Positions 1 through 9,448 are shown, counted from the stretch's first letter. The stretch is 64,000 bases of DNA from Lysinibacillus boronitolerans JCM 21713 = 10a = NBRC 103108 (GCF_000772935.1 NZ_JPVR01000079.1:243294-307293); one strand, 5' to 3'. Numbers and translations are program-made. Notes: generated by a model from the sequence alone, not told the origin.

Positions 1-506
1 TCAAAGGATATAGGAATATTTTTTGCTTGTGCTAAAGCAATCAATTTCAATGCAACTTCAATGTTATGTTCACATACCGCTAAATACACGCCGCTAATAT
101 GTAATAAGTCCACATCATCAAGTACTGACTCATCTATACGATCTTCTGTCAGCTCAAGTAAAGGTGATGGGTTGCGGTAGTAAAACGATTTACCTGCACC
201 GTCTTCCCGTATTTCCTTGAAGTAGATAGACGTTGGAATATGTGGTGTTCGTAAAACATGTGACACATCGATTCCTTCACCACGCGCAAAGTTATAAATT
301 AACTTGCCAAATTCATCGTCTCCAATACAACTAATCCATTTTGCTTCCATATCTAAACGTGTAACACCTATCGCAAAATTTAATTCTGCACCACCAACAG
401 CTCGCTCAAAGGAAGGAACGAAACGTAGAGGACCTGTCTTAGATGGATTAAAAACGACCATTGCATCCCCAATCGTTGCAATTCGTTTATTTCTCAATAT
501 TTTCAT
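1..506 (-). CDS. PfkB-family sugar kinase, KdgK-like (3' end outside window)
   Basis: My translation of the minus strand from the ATG at 506 gives about 168 residues of a PfkB/ribokinase-fold sugar kinase. It begins MKILRNKRIATIGDAMVVF, followed by the GGAELNFAIGVTRL segment that binds sugar in this family, and then an IGDDEFG motif. The family phosphorylates sugars or 2-keto-3-deoxygluconate with ATP in the cytoplasm. The C-terminal half with the catalytic base lies off the window, so the substrate is not certain; 2-keto-3-deoxygluconate is my best guess. Two palindromic operators immediately upstream suggest control by a LacI-type repressor. Confidence 0.8.
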   Translation of the reverse strand, partial: MKILRNKRIATIGDAMVVFNPSKTGPLRFVPSFERAVGGAELNFAIGVTRLDMEAKWISCIGDDEFGKLIYNFARGEGIDVSHVLRTPHIPTSIYFKEIREDGAGKSFYYRNPSPLLELTEDRIDESVLDDVDLLHISGVYLAVCEHNIEVALKLIALAQAKNIPISF

Positions 507-517
507 CCCCTTCACAA

Positions 518-544
518 GTAAAACGTTTTAGTAAAACGTTTTAC
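518..544 (-). promoter_or_regulatory. Tandem palindromic operator (LacI/KdgR or CcpA type)
   Basis: Two adjoining copies of GTAAAACGTTTTA(C/G) sit just upstream of the sugar kinase start (518-531 and 531-544). The second is a perfect 14-bp palindrome with a central CG, the hallmark of LacI-family operators. The position, within about 40 bp of the start codon, fits repression of the kinase gene. Confidence 0.65.
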
Positions 545-640
545 TAATACTAACACGATTTTTTTTTCGTTGCAACAATAATCCGATTATTTAGATTGTT
601 AGAGTCAAATGATCATTATTGTCTTACATGCATAAAAAAA

Positions 641-679
641 CCTCGTAAAAGACAGAAAATAATCTATCCTTTTACGAGG
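641..679 (-). terminator. Rho-independent terminator after the TraB/GumN gene
   Basis: An 11-bp stem (CCTCGTAAAAG with CTTTTACGAGG) lies just past the 691 stop codon. On the minus strand it is followed by a run of T. Confidence 0.8.
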
Positions 680-690
680 GGAAATCGATT

Positions 691-2049
691 TTATTGATAA
701 AACGGCTTTACCTTGTAGCCGTTTTTCTCCAAATGATAGCGAATATTTTTATCGATTAGGAAGTGACCTGAACCAACAACAACAAAGTACTTACCTTCTT
801 TTTCTTCCAGTACATTCATGATTTTCTTTGCCATCTGTTCATCGCGTAGACCAAATAGCATTTCATTAAATTCAGAGGATGTACCTTCCATTGCTTGGAA
901 GCTTTTTGCAAACTCTTCAACATTTCCTTGCTTCCAGCTTGTAAACCACTCTTGAAGAACTTCAGATTGATTGTCTTCAGATGGATTAATGATACTATCC
1001 AGTACAGCGACTAATGACTGCTCCTGTGCCTCTGGTGATAATCCTTCAAACATATCAACCTGTGCTCTTGTACCTTCTAATTCAATTACTGGCTTTTGCT
1101 GCAACTGTGCGTTTAATAAAAAGTAGATATCAATACCGTGCATTGCCATCTCTTGTGGGGTCATACCAAAGGAATCGTCCATAGCTAACATCGATAGTGC
1201 GCTAGAAAGCATCCACGGCTTTTGCACTGTTAGCTGCTCCATTGGAAGACCATAAAGCTTTGCCACTTGTTCAAGCTTTGCATATGTTTCTGGTGCAACA
1301 GCATCTTTCAATGTTGAGCCATCTGTATACATTGCTTTTTCTGAATAGTATTCCAGTGCTTCTGTATCTAAAATGTTTGCTTCTACTAACAGTGCATCAG
1401 ATTCATCAAACGCCTTTACTAATTTTTTATCGAATGGATATAAGTCTGGTGTCCCTAAATGAATCGAACCTAATAAGTAGATAAGTGTATCCTCATCCTC
1501 TACTACCCAGGCTACCCCTTTAGATCCTTGCTCTGCAAGTGCATATGTACTCTGAATGAAACGAACAGCTAGTAAAACAGCCTGTTGAGTCGTTGCCTTT
1601 TTCTCTAGTTGCAGTCCACTTGGAGAGCCTTGTAATACGTTTTGCTCTTTCATGAATTGAACAGCATCTGTACCAACAGGTAAATCATAACGCGCCACAA
1701 TATTATACAAGCGCTTTACAATATCCCCACGTGTGTTATCATTTTTCACACTTACTGGTTTGTATTGTTTATTTTCAGCTAGGCCTAGAGAAGCAACTTT
1801 CTTTTCCGTTAAAGCTAGTAGTTCATTTACTTTATCCACTGAAATTTCTTGAAGGAAGCCATCAAAATACCATTCAGTTGAGTAAATCCCGTATTTTTCG
1901 CCCTCATTTAAAGTTTCTATCGCCCATTCACTTATCGACGGTACTAGGGGTGGTGTTTGCTCTTCTGCATGAATAACAGGGACAACTGTCGTCAGCATTA
2001 ATGAGGCACCAAGCAATGCTGCACTCGTTCGTTTCATCATCTTTTTCAT
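691..2049 (-). CDS. TraB/GumN family secreted protein
   Basis: The product is about 452 aa with an N-terminal signal peptide (KKMMKRTSAALLGASLML, cleaved near HAEE). The region at about 25-170 resembles an SLH-like or helical surface module. From about residue 185 the TraB/GumN domain starts at LIYLLGSIHLGTPDLYPF and ends at a VVVGSGHFLIDK motif; the paired GSIH and GSGHF motifs are the family signature, thought to form a Tiki-like metalloprotease fold. ATG 2049 is chosen over the TTG at 2052 because it is the standard codon at the same site. The gene is monocistronic, with a terminator right after it. The protein is probably exported; its substrate is unknown. Confidence 0.8.
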   Translation of the reverse strand: MKKMMKRTSAALLGASLMLTTVVPVIHAEEQTPPLVPSISEWAIETLNEGEKYGIYSTEWYFDGFLQEISVDKVNELLALTEKKVASLGLAENKQYKPVSVKNDNTRGDIVKRLYNIVARYDLPVGTDAVQFMKEQNVLQGSPSGLQLEKKATTQQAVLLAVRFIQSTYALAEQGSKGVAWVVEDEDTLIYLLGSIHLGTPDLYPFDKKLVKAFDESDALLVEANILDTEALEYYSEKAMYTDGSTLKDAVAPETYAKLEQVAKLYGLPMEQLTVQKPWMLSSALSMLAMDDSFGMTPQEMAMHGIDIYFLLNAQLQQKPVIELEGTRAQVDMFEGLSPEAQEQSLVAVLDSIINPSEDNQSEVLQEWFTSWKQGNVEEFAKSFQAMEGTSSEFNEMLFGLRDEQMAKKIMNVLEEKEGKYFVVVGSGHFLIDKNIRYHLEKNGYKVKPFYQ

Positions 2050-2208
2050 CAAATTCTTTTCTCTCCCTTTTCCTTTTTTATGTATCAGTATCGTATGGAA
2101 TTATACCATATACTACCCAACTATTTTATACTTAAAGGTGAAAATATTGCCAAATATGTATTGGCAATTATCTATTTTGAAATAGTGATAAAGAGACCAA
2201 AATTAATA

Positions 2209-2239
2209 AGACGATGACAAATTATTATGTCATCGTCTT
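2209..2239 (-). terminator. Rho-independent terminator
   Basis: An 11-bp perfect stem (AGACGATGACA / TGTCATCGTCT) with a 9-nt loop sits directly downstream of the 2251 stop codon. T-rich sequence flanks both sides, so it may act in both directions. Confidence 0.8.
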
Positions 2240-2250
2240 TTATAGAAGGT

Positions 2251-2943
2251 TTATTGAATAAATTTAGGATCTAATATACCTAAACCACTGCCTTCAAGTT
2301 CAAACTTCACTTTTGAAGCACCCTCTAAATTAACATAAACCTTTACCTTGTCTTTGATTGCTCCACTATCATAAGCCAATTTACCATCTGCGTAAATTTT
2401 CAAGAAACCTATTCCGGAAGAATTAGCTGCTAACTTTTTAATTGGTGCCAGATAGGTTTCGAATCCCTTGTAATTTCCATTGGCTAAGTATTCCACTGTA
2501 TGGTCTTGAACTGCGCCTCCTCCATGATAACCACCAAGTTGATAGGATCGCTCAAACTTCTCACCTGTCCTAATAGTGATAGAGCTTGGATTGTGGAAGA
2601 AGTGGTCTTCCTCATTCCCAATAGGTTTTACATCTTTTAAAGCGGTGAATTTGGGAACATCACCAATATAAACAGACTTTGTTTTCCCATCCCATGTTAC
2701 TTTTTCACCTAAAGATTCAGCGATAAAACGCATTGGGACATATATTGTGCCTTGATAATTAAATCCAGATTGACCTTCTGACGGCACTTTTTCAACCTTA
2801 TCTACATAGTAATTAATCGGATCCTGAAACACGCTGATCTTTTTCATGTCACTTGCTGCTTCCGTTGTTGAAAAGTAGGTAAAAGTCATACCTCCTAATA
2901 TAAAAAACCCTAAGTAACTAGTTATTATAAATAGCTTCTTCAC
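2251..2943 (-). CDS. Copper-amine-oxidase N-terminal-domain protein, exported
   Basis: The product is about 230 aa. An N-terminal hydrophobic signal or anchor (KKLFIITSYLGFFILGG) is followed by a copper_amine_oxidN1 stalk domain at about 45-95, with the signature YVPMRFIAESLGEKVTWD. The remaining 130 residues are beta-rich and resemble an NPCBM-type or other carbohydrate-binding sandwich; I do not recognise them securely. GTG 2943 is chosen as the start because GAGGAG lies 7 nt upstream of it. The name of the domain does not imply oxidase activity: it is a wall or surface-associated module in Firmicutes. Confidence 0.7.
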   Translation of the reverse strand: MKKLFIITSYLGFFILGGMTFTYFSTTEAASDMKKISVFQDPINYYVDKVEKVPSEGQSGFNYQGTIYVPMRFIAESLGEKVTWDGKTKSVYIGDVPKFTALKDVKPIGNEEDHFFHNPSSITIRTGEKFERSYQLGGYHGGGAVQDHTVEYLANGNYKGFETYLAPIKKLAANSSGIGFLKIYADGKLAYDSGAIKDKVKVYVNLEGASKVKFELEGSGLGILDPKFIQ

Positions 2944-3116
2944 GACATCACTCCTCAAAATAAACATAGATTTATGTAATTATACCAGAAATTTCTTACA
3001 GACTTTAATGATTTTATACCAGAATATTTTTAAGGGAAACTGTTAGCTAGTTCTGAATCATTTACAGAATTATAGTTTTAGCTGTTAAAAAACAATTCTC
3101 CTTTAATAATGAAATG

Positions 3117-3318
3117 ATGAAAGCCTTTTTTCTATTTTTCAGGAATTTTTTTATACTCTTTAACCCTCTTCCCTTTCTACTTTTATGCCGCAAGAGGAGA
3201 TATGAACCTAACTCCAATTGCGGCTATATATGGTTTACATGCTAATGTTTCATTAAGGAATATCGTTGGAAACATCCTATTTTTTATGCCCTTAGGTTTC
3301 GGTATTTTATCAACTTAG
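3117..3318 (+). pseudogene. VanZ-like membrane protein remnant
   Basis: A degenerate reading frame ends with NIVGNILFFMPLGFGIL and then a stop. This is the conserved core of VanZ-family membrane proteins (N-x-x-G-N-x-x-x-F-x-P-x-G). Upstream, LFPFYFYAARGDMNLTPI fits the first loop of the family. The start codon at 3117 is in another frame, so there is at least one frameshift, and the rest of the domain is missing. It is a broken gene. Confidence 0.55.
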
Positions 3319-3376
3319 ACCCTCAGGGTAGAAAATTGTGATATTTAAGTATAAGTATGAGCTCCTATAGGGGCAA

Positions 3377-3406
3377 AAAAGAAACCCCCTTTTAGTGGTT
3401 TCTTTT
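3377..3406 (-). terminator. Rho-independent terminator after the VOC gene
   Basis: The stem AAAAGAAACC / GGTTTCTTTT lies downstream of the stop at 3426, with T-rich sequence on the minus-strand exit. Confidence 0.7.
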
Positions 3407-3425
3407 CAACAAAGTTGCTGATTAG

Positions 3426-3908
3426 CTATTTGATTTCTTCAGCGAGCTCTAAAATAATTCCTTCTGGCCCACGCACGTAGCATAATTTATAGGCGTTTTC
3501 GTAGCTATAAATGTCACTAATAAGTTCTGCGCCCTTCTTTGTCAAATTGTTAACGAGGGCTTCAATATCTTCAACATTGAAGGCAATATGTTGGATACCC
3601 TTAGTATTTGTTAAAGGCTGCTGAATGCTTATTGGATTTGATGGCGCGTTAAATTTTACTAGTTCAATATTCGCCTCGCCGTCTGGTGTTCGCAACATTA
3701 CTATTTCTAGATTTACGTCACTATCTGACGTTTTTGCAACGTCCTCTTTAATACCTTGAAGCCCTAATACCCGCTCCATCCTCTTCACCCATTCACCTTC
3801 CACTTTTCCTTCCCCTAGCACCTCAAGACCAAAGTCAAGAAAAAATGCTTTCACTGCAGGAAGATCATTGACGATTATCCCCACATGATCAATCTTACGG
3901 ATTTTCAT
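3426..3908 (-). CDS. VOC (glyoxalase/bleomycin-resistance) family protein
   Basis: The product is 160 aa with the paired beta-alpha-beta-beta-beta modules of the vicinal-oxygen-chelate superfamily. The first opens at IRKIDHVGIIVNDL and the second at GIQHIAFNVEDIEAL. Possible metal ligands are H8, E76-type acids, H100-type and the final LELAEE glutamate. Similar proteins are annotated as methylmalonyl-CoA epimerase-like or lactoylglutathione-lyase-like, but the substrate cannot be told from the sequence. A GAAAGGTGG ribosome site precedes ATG 3908. Confidence 0.8.
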   Translation of the reverse strand: MKIRKIDHVGIIVNDLPAVKAFFLDFGLEVLGEGKVEGEWVKRMERVLGLQGIKEDVAKTSDSDVNLEIVMLRTPDGEANIELVKFNAPSNPISIQQPLTNTKGIQHIAFNVEDIEALVNNLTKKGAELISDIYSYENAYKLCYVRGPEGIILELAEEIK

Positions 3909-4192
3909 ATTTCATACCACCTTTCTCCTATTTTAATAATTTCTTTTTAATTGCAGAATAGAGCACTAATAATCCTAAGTCTCAATATTTTTATCGTATA
4001 TGATGATCGTCCTTTTTACGAATAAAAACATTTTAAAGCGCCTATCTGAAACATCCTTCTAAATAATTTCCAGTTTATGTAGTTATTCGAATATGAAAAT
4101 AAAAAAGAAGCCCATTAAAATAAGGCTTCTCTTACACTTATAAATAAAATATTTTCACTAGGTAATCTTTTTCGCCCCATAAGCCGTGGCTT

Positions 4193-5485
4193 TTAAAGAG
4201 GGAAAATCCCCAACACTACACAGACAATAATCATGACAATTGTAGAACCGAATGCCCACTTTAAGAAGATACGTTGTAGTGTCCCGAAATCCTCTCCTAC
4301 CATACCTACTAATAAATAAGTAGAGGGAACAAGCGGACTTAGAAGGTGTACTGGCATACCTAAAAGAGAAGCTCTACCGATAAAGGCTGGATCAATGCCA
4401 TATACTGCTCCTGCCTTTGCAAGTAACGGCAGTACGCCATAGTAAAAGGCATCATTAGACATAAAGAATGTAAAAGGTGCGCTGAGAATGGCTGTAACAA
4501 CAGCAAAATGAGAACCCATTGCATCTGGAATATAATGAATCACTGAGTTTGCCATCGCATCTACCATTGATGTACCTGAAAGAATCCCTGTAAATATCCC
4601 AGCTGCAAAAACCATAGAAACAACAGATAATGCATTGTCAGCATAATTCGCAACACGTTCCTTCTGATCTTTCAATTTTGGATAGTTTACAGTAATCGCA
4701 ATCGCAAAACCAAGCATGAATAATGCAACAGGTGGTAATAACTCCATAATTAACGCTACTAAAAGAACAATTGTCAGAGTATAGTTAAAGATAATCAGTT
4801 TTGGACGTTTCAAATAGTCATCTTCAGCTGTAGCAGCAGGCTGAGCTGCCGCTTCATAATCATATTCTATAATACCAATCCGCTTTTTTTCCTGTCTTCC
4901 AAGGGTAAATGCCATAAACAGAACAAAGATAGCCCCGCCAATCATCGCTGGAATCACTGGTGTAAAAACCTCAGACATTTCCAGATTCAGGGCTGTCATA
5001 ACTCTTGCTGTTGGTCCTCCCCAAGGTAGAAGGTTCATCACACCTGAAGCTGAAACGGCAATACCAGCTAATACAATTGGTCGCATGCCAATTCTTTTAT
5101 AAAGCGGTAGAAAGGCAGAAATAGTAATCATGTATGTTGTCGTACCATCACCATCTAAAGAAATAAAAAGGGCTAATACGGCTGTTCCGATAGCAATTTT
5201 TACAGGATCCCCTTTTACTAGTCTAAGAATCGTTTTAATGATTGGATCAAATACGCCAGCATCGATCAAAATACCAAAGAAAAGAATTGCAAATAAAATC
5301 ATAATCCCTGTTGGAGCGACACTTTTAATCCCATCCAACATCATAGGTCCCATTTCACTTCCGAATCCACCAATAATTGCGAACGTAATTGGAACTACAA
5401 TTAATGCAATCATTGCTGTAAGACGGCCAGTCATAATCAAAATCATAAAGACTATTATCATTAAAAAACCTAAAATTGCTAGCAT
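4193..5485 (-). CDS. citM: CitMHS-family citrate:cation symporter
   Basis: The product is 430 aa with about 11-12 hydrophobic segments and no signal peptide, the length typical of CitM/CitN/CitH transporters. Family motifs include FISLDGDGTTTYMITISAF in the first half and the amphipathic LLPWGGPTARVM loop. In B. subtilis CitM takes up citrate complexed with Mg2+; CitN and CitH differ in metal preference, and I cannot separate them here. Downstream of yflP-like and citST-like genes on the same strand, the order matches B. subtilis citST-yflP-citM. A cre site about 100 bp upstream indicates catabolite repression. Confidence 0.85.
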   Translation of the reverse strand: MLAILGFLMIIVFMILIMTGRLTAMIALIVVPITFAIIGGFGSEMGPMMLDGIKSVAPTGIMILFAILFFGILIDAGVFDPIIKTILRLVKGDPVKIAIGTAVLALFISLDGDGTTTYMITISAFLPLYKRIGMRPIVLAGIAVSASGVMNLLPWGGPTARVMTALNLEMSEVFTPVIPAMIGGAIFVLFMAFTLGRQEKKRIGIIEYDYEAAAQPAATAEDDYLKRPKLIIFNYTLTIVLLVALIMELLPPVALFMLGFAIAITVNYPKLKDQKERVANYADNALSVVSMVFAAGIFTGILSGTSMVDAMANSVIHYIPDAMGSHFAVVTAILSAPFTFFMSNDAFYYGVLPLLAKAGAVYGIDPAFIGRASLLGMPVHLLSPLVPSTYLLVGMVGEDFGTLQRIFLKWAFGSTIVMIIVCVVLGIFPL

Positions 5486-5582
5486 AATACTCCCCCTAAA
5501 TGCTTTGTGAAATTATTTATTAATTCGTTAAATAACTAATTTTCCGAATATTACACCTTATAATAAAATAACATCGGCCAAA

Positions 5583-5596
5583 TGTAATCGTTTACA
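5583..5596 (-). promoter_or_regulatory. cre (CcpA) site upstream of citM
   Basis: On the minus strand the sequence is TGTAAACGATTACA, a full match to the catabolite-responsive-element consensus TGWAANCGNTNWCA. It lies about 100 bp before the citM start. CcpA repression of citM is known in B. subtilis. Confidence 0.75.
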
Positions 5597-5796
5597 AATT
5601 AATGTTTATTAATTTCTTTATAGCTATTTCGTACATTTTGTTCACGGAAAGCATTGTATGTTTTTGCTAAACAAAAAAAGAGGCTAACCTTGGACTATGT
5701 ATTCTCTCCACCATCGGATGAGACGGTAGAAAGGAAAACACATAGTTCTCAATAGTCAACCTAATAAAAAAATTGTACATAATAAGAGTATTTTAC

Positions 5797-6753
5797 TTAG
5801 TAAATCTCCAATAATTTCTCATATTTCTTATTTTCTTCATCAAGAAATCTAGATGTATCTCTACTGTTCATATAAAAATCTTCCCACATATACGTCTGCA
5901 AAATTTGTTTCCACTCTTTGGTTTTGATCATTTTTGCAAATGTCATATCCCAAAATTCGATTTCCTTTTTTGACATATTAGGTGGTCCCATAATACCGCG
6001 CCAGTGTTTAAAAACTACATCTATTCCCTCTTCCGTCCATGTAGGAATTTCGGGGAGCTCCTTTAAACGTTTCTCCGAGGAAATGACAAGCAATTGTACT
6101 TGATTCAAATCATAATATTTTTTAGCCTCGGATAAAGTCATCGTTGCCACATCAATTTGCTTTTTTAATAATGCATCAACTACTTGACCACTATTCTCAT
6201 AAACAAAAAAATCTAGTTTTTCAGGTTGCACTCCTGCCTGTTTACTCGCTAATACAAAAGAAATTTGATCATCATTGCTTAGTCTAGGGGAAACTCCTAT
6301 TTTATATGCTTGGGGTGTTTCTTTGAGCTTTTCCATTAAAGCTTTTGCACTTTTTATTTCTGAATCCTTGGAGACAATTACGACACTCCATTCTGTAGCC
6401 AAAGTGGCAATTGGTGTAAAATCTTTGTAGGTTAACTTACTTTGCCCCAACAAATGATTAGTAATGAGTAGGCTTGAATTCATTGCTAGCACATGCTTTT
6501 TTTGTTGTTTAGTATATTTCCATCCTAGCTCTCCACCAGCACCAATTTTATTCAGTACATGAATATCCTCATCAATCAAATTGTTACTCAGTAAAATGTC
6601 CTGTATGGCTCTTGCTGTTTTGTCCCAACCTCCACCAATCGAGCTTGGGGCAATGATTGTTACTGTATCAGTTATCGCTTCATGCCCCTCATCTTGTGAA
6701 CAACCAAAGCAAAGCATAACAACAAGCCCGAAAATAAACATTATTTTTCTCAT
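5797..6753 (-). CDS. yflP: TctC-family tricarboxylate-binding lipoprotein (YflP-like)
   Basis: The product is 318 aa. The N-terminus is a lipoprotein signal with lipobox ML-CFG-C around residue 18, so it is predicted to be anchored outside the membrane. The body belongs to the TctC/Bug periplasmic-binding family, with the typical opening TVTIIAPSSIGGGWDKTARA and a C-terminal helix-rich lobe. TctC proteins bind citrate or similar acids for the TctAB transporter, but tctA and tctB are absent here. As in B. subtilis yflP, the gene sits between citST and citM, which suggests a role in delivering or sensing citrate. Confidence 0.85.
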   Translation of the reverse strand: MRKIMFIFGLVVMLCFGCSQDEGHEAITDTVTIIAPSSIGGGWDKTARAIQDILLSNNLIDEDIHVLNKIGAGGELGWKYTKQQKKHVLAMNSSLLITNHLLGQSKLTYKDFTPIATLATEWSVVIVSKDSEIKSAKALMEKLKETPQAYKIGVSPRLSNDDQISFVLASKQAGVQPEKLDFFVYENSGQVVDALLKKQIDVATMTLSEAKKYYDLNQVQLLVISSEKRLKELPEIPTWTEEGIDVVFKHWRGIMGPPNMSKKEIEFWDMTFAKMIKTKEWKQILQTYMWEDFYMNSRDTSRFLDEENKKYEKLLEIY

Positions 6754-6792
6754 TGTTCATCCCTTGTCCTAATTTTTGAGTTAACCTTGTTG

Positions 6793-7470
6793 TTATTCTT
6801 TATAGTAATATTTCCTCTCAGGTCTTCCAACAACTCCATATTCATGTTTTGCCGTACAGACATCAATTGAAACAAGAAACTCTAAATACCTTCTCGCAGT
6901 TGTTCGAGATGCACCGATTTGTTCACCCATCTCCTCTATGGAAATACCACCTTTTAGTTCTTTCATTACCTCTTTCACTTTTTCTAAAGTATGACGATCA
7001 ACACCTGAAGGTAATTCTTTTTGAGCTGAGGACAATTGATTAGCAACGCCAAAGTATCGATCAATCAATGTTTGGTCGACCTCATCACGATAGCTTAGAA
7101 GTTTTTTCTTTTTTTTATATTCTTCCACCGCTTCAACAAATTTCTCCATTGTTACTGGCTTCAACAAATAGTTACTCACACCATATCTGACTGCTGTCTC
7201 AAGCATCGTTTTTTCTGTTGCAGCAGTCACTATAATAATATCAATTGTTGGATAATGATCCCGTATCCTTGCTAACAAATTTGTTCCAAGATCATCGGGC
7301 ATATAGATATCCAAAAAAAGCAAGTCAACTTCATATTTCTCTAGTATGTCCATCGTTTCCTTTGCATTCAATGCCTTCTGAACGACCTTTACATCTGGTA
7401 CCTTATGCAAAAACTGTTCTTGCACTTGTGCAATACGAAAATCATCTTCCGCAATGACAACCTTAATCAT
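6793..7470 (-). CDS. citT: Citrate response regulator (CitT/DcuR type)
   Basis: The product is 225 aa. The receiver domain (1-120) has the acidic pair ED at 8-10, the phospho-acceptor D54 in LLFLDIYMPDD, a T/S in the IIIVTAA strand and the conserved lysine in LLKPVTMEKF. A linker is followed by a winged or HTH output domain with GASRTTARRYLEFLV, as in the CitB/DcuR/CitT class. With the sensor kinase upstream it should activate yflP and citM when citrate is present. A weak long inverted repeat between yflP and citM (about 5679-5761) may include its target or a terminator. Confidence 0.88.
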   Translation of the reverse strand: MIKVVIAEDDFRIAQVQEQFLHKVPDVKVVQKALNAKETMDILEKYEVDLLFLDIYMPDDLGTNLLARIRDHYPTIDIIIVTAATEKTMLETAVRYGVSNYLLKPVTMEKFVEAVEEYKKKKKLLSYRDEVDQTLIDRYFGVANQLSSAQKELPSGVDRHTLEKVKEVMKELKGGISIEEMGEQIGASRTTARRYLEFLVSIDVCTAKHEYGVVGRPERKYYYKE

Positions 7471-7555
7471 TTTTTCCCTCTCCTTCTTTTATCTCCCTAT
7501 GCTGATATTTAGACATCCGATTTAGATGGGAGTCCCCCATCTCACTGAGTAAATT

Positions 7556-9145
7556 TCATTTTTTCGGTAGGAATACCGTAAAAATGGCCCCACCATTTTT
7601 GTCATTTTTCACTTCTACTGTTCCACCTAAAGATTCTACAATTTGTTTAACATTAAATAATCCATACCCTCTATTTTTTCCTTTAGATGAACTACGTAAA
7701 TCAAATATAAAATCTAACATATCTTCAGCAATTCCCTTTCCGTTATCTGCTACTTCTATAATGATATCATTCCCAATTCCTGTAATTGAGAAAGATACCC
7801 TTCTCTCTTTTCGATCGGCTACAGCATCAAATGCATTATCAATAAGATTTCCAATGATTGTGATGATATCCGTGATTTCAATGTGACTTGGTAAGACATC
7901 TACATAACTATCAGGATCAATTTCAAAGGCAATTTTCTTTTCTGATGCATTGCCCAGTTTCCCTAATAAGATCGCTTGAACATTTATATCTTGAATTTGA
8001 TTAAATAGAATTCGGTTTTGGTGCTGGTGATTAGCTGATTCCTTTTGTATAAATTCAAATGCATCCTGATATCTCTCTAATTGGATTAATCCTGACAATA
8101 AGTAAAGTTTATTAGAGTACTCATGCGTTTGCGCACGGAGTCCCTCAGAATATTCACGAACCTCTGTGATCGTATCAATAAGCTTTTTAAGCTCTGTTTT
8201 ATCACGAAAACTAGAAACCACACCCATAATCTTTTCATTTTCGATAATGGGAATAAAATTAAATATATATACTTTATCATTAATTAATATCTCTACATTA
8301 TGAATGGGCTTACCTTTCTGTAATACACCATCGATAGTAATTGCTGGTAAGACAAATTGGATATGTTGACCAATCAAGGATTCATCCTTGAGGTTCAACA
8401 TCGACCTAGCAGAATGATTGATTAATGTTAAGAAACCATTTTGATCGATTGCAATGATTCCTTCCATAACGGATAACAGAATGGCACTTCTTTCTCTATA
8501 TAGCGAGGAGATTTCATGCGGTTCCAACCCCATAGTATCTTTTCTAATACTTTTGGTTAAAAAAACACCACCAATGATTCCTAAAATTAAAACAATCAGA
8601 GATGCGATGAGAATGGACTTAATTCGTTTATAGATATTTTGAAAAATCTCTTTTTCTGCGTATTCAACCGCTACGGTTCCAATTACACGAGTATATTCTC
8701 CATTGTCTGCTATGATAGGAACCTTCCCGATTAAAACAGAACCACTCTCTCGTTCTAATTCAAAATTATTAGAACCTCCAAATATTAACCCATAATTATT
8801 TGTATGATCAAAACTCTTCTGACCAACTTGCCTTGGGCTTCTGTGCGAATAAATAATCTTCTCTCGATCTTCAATAATAATATTTTCTGCATTTACCTGA
8901 TCTATTACTTGATCAGCAATTGGACGAAAACGTAGGTCTAAATCACTTTTCCCAATGGATTCTTTAAGTTCTGGCATAAGAGAGATTGTCATAGCGGATT
9001 GCAATGCCAATTGTTTAACTTGAGTCCTTGCATCGACATATTGTAAATAAGCAAATATACTGGCAAGAAGAAAAACAATAAAAAGAATTAACGTGCTAAT
9101 CAATCCTAATATTTTTGTTTGTAATGGTATCTTTTTTTTGTTCAA
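7556..9145 (-). CDS. citS: Citrate/dicarboxylate sensor histidine kinase (CitS/DcuS type)
   Basis: The product is 529 aa. TM1 lies at about 12-32, followed by an extracytoplasmic PAS/CACHE-like sensor at about 35-175, TM2 at about 177-198, a cytoplasmic PAS domain at about 220-330, the SpoOB-type dimerisation helix with H-box QTHEYSNKLYLLSGL (His near 341) and a HATPase_c domain with N, G1 and G2 boxes (NLIDNAFDA, VADNGKGI, GYGLFNVKQIV). This arrangement is standard for the CitA/DcuS family, which binds citrate or C4-acids outside the cell. TTG 9145 is the start, preceded by an AAGG site. It is 85 bp upstream of the regulator gene. Confidence 0.88.
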   Translation of the reverse strand: MNKKKIPLQTKILGLISTLILFIVFLLASIFAYLQYVDARTQVKQLALQSAMTISLMPELKESIGKSDLDLRFRPIADQVIDQVNAENIIIEDREKIIYSHRSPRQVGQKSFDHTNNYGLIFGGSNNFELERESGSVLIGKVPIIADNGEYTRVIGTVAVEYAEKEIFQNIYKRIKSILIASLIVLILGIIGGVFLTKSIRKDTMGLEPHEISSLYRERSAILLSVMEGIIAIDQNGFLTLINHSARSMLNLKDESLIGQHIQFVLPAITIDGVLQKGKPIHNVEILINDKVYIFNFIPIIENEKIMGVVSSFRDKTELKKLIDTITEVREYSEGLRAQTHEYSNKLYLLSGLIQLERYQDAFEFIQKESANHQHQNRILFNQIQDINVQAILLGKLGNASEKKIAFEIDPDSYVDVLPSHIEITDIITIIGNLIDNAFDAVADRKERRVSFSITGIGNDIIIEVADNGKGIAEDMLDFIFDLRSSSKGKNRGYGLFNVKQIVESLGGTVEVKNDKNGGAIFTVFLPKK

Positions 9146-9415
9146 TATACTTAACCTTCACCCTTTTCACCTAGTATAATTCATATAACCTTTATCCTAC
9201 TTTTATTAAGAATATACCAATATGCTTATCTAAAAAGTTAAATTCTTTGTTGCCGTATTTAAGAAAATATAACAGACGTAGCTCATGGTAATTTGACTTT
9301 CATGATTGTTTTAACTAAAAAAATCAAAAGAACTTACTAAAATATCAGAGGAAAACCTCCAGCTTAATTTCTTGATTATACTATAACTCAAAGGAATTTT
9401 TGAATTCATAAAAAT

Positions 9416-9437
9416 CTTCCACCAAAATCGGTGGAAG
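9416..9437. terminator. Hairpin terminator
   Basis: A perfect 8-bp stem CTTCCACC / GGTGGAAG with A-rich and T-rich flanks. On the minus strand it follows the stop codon of the remnant at 9449, which suggests it was that gene's terminator. Confidence 0.65.
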
Positions 9438-9448
9438 GTTTATATAAA

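Noticed and set aside
1242..1484. Plus-strand open frame inside the TraB/GumN gene
   Set aside because: It is antisense to a well-supported gene, has no ribosome site and shows no recognisable protein features.
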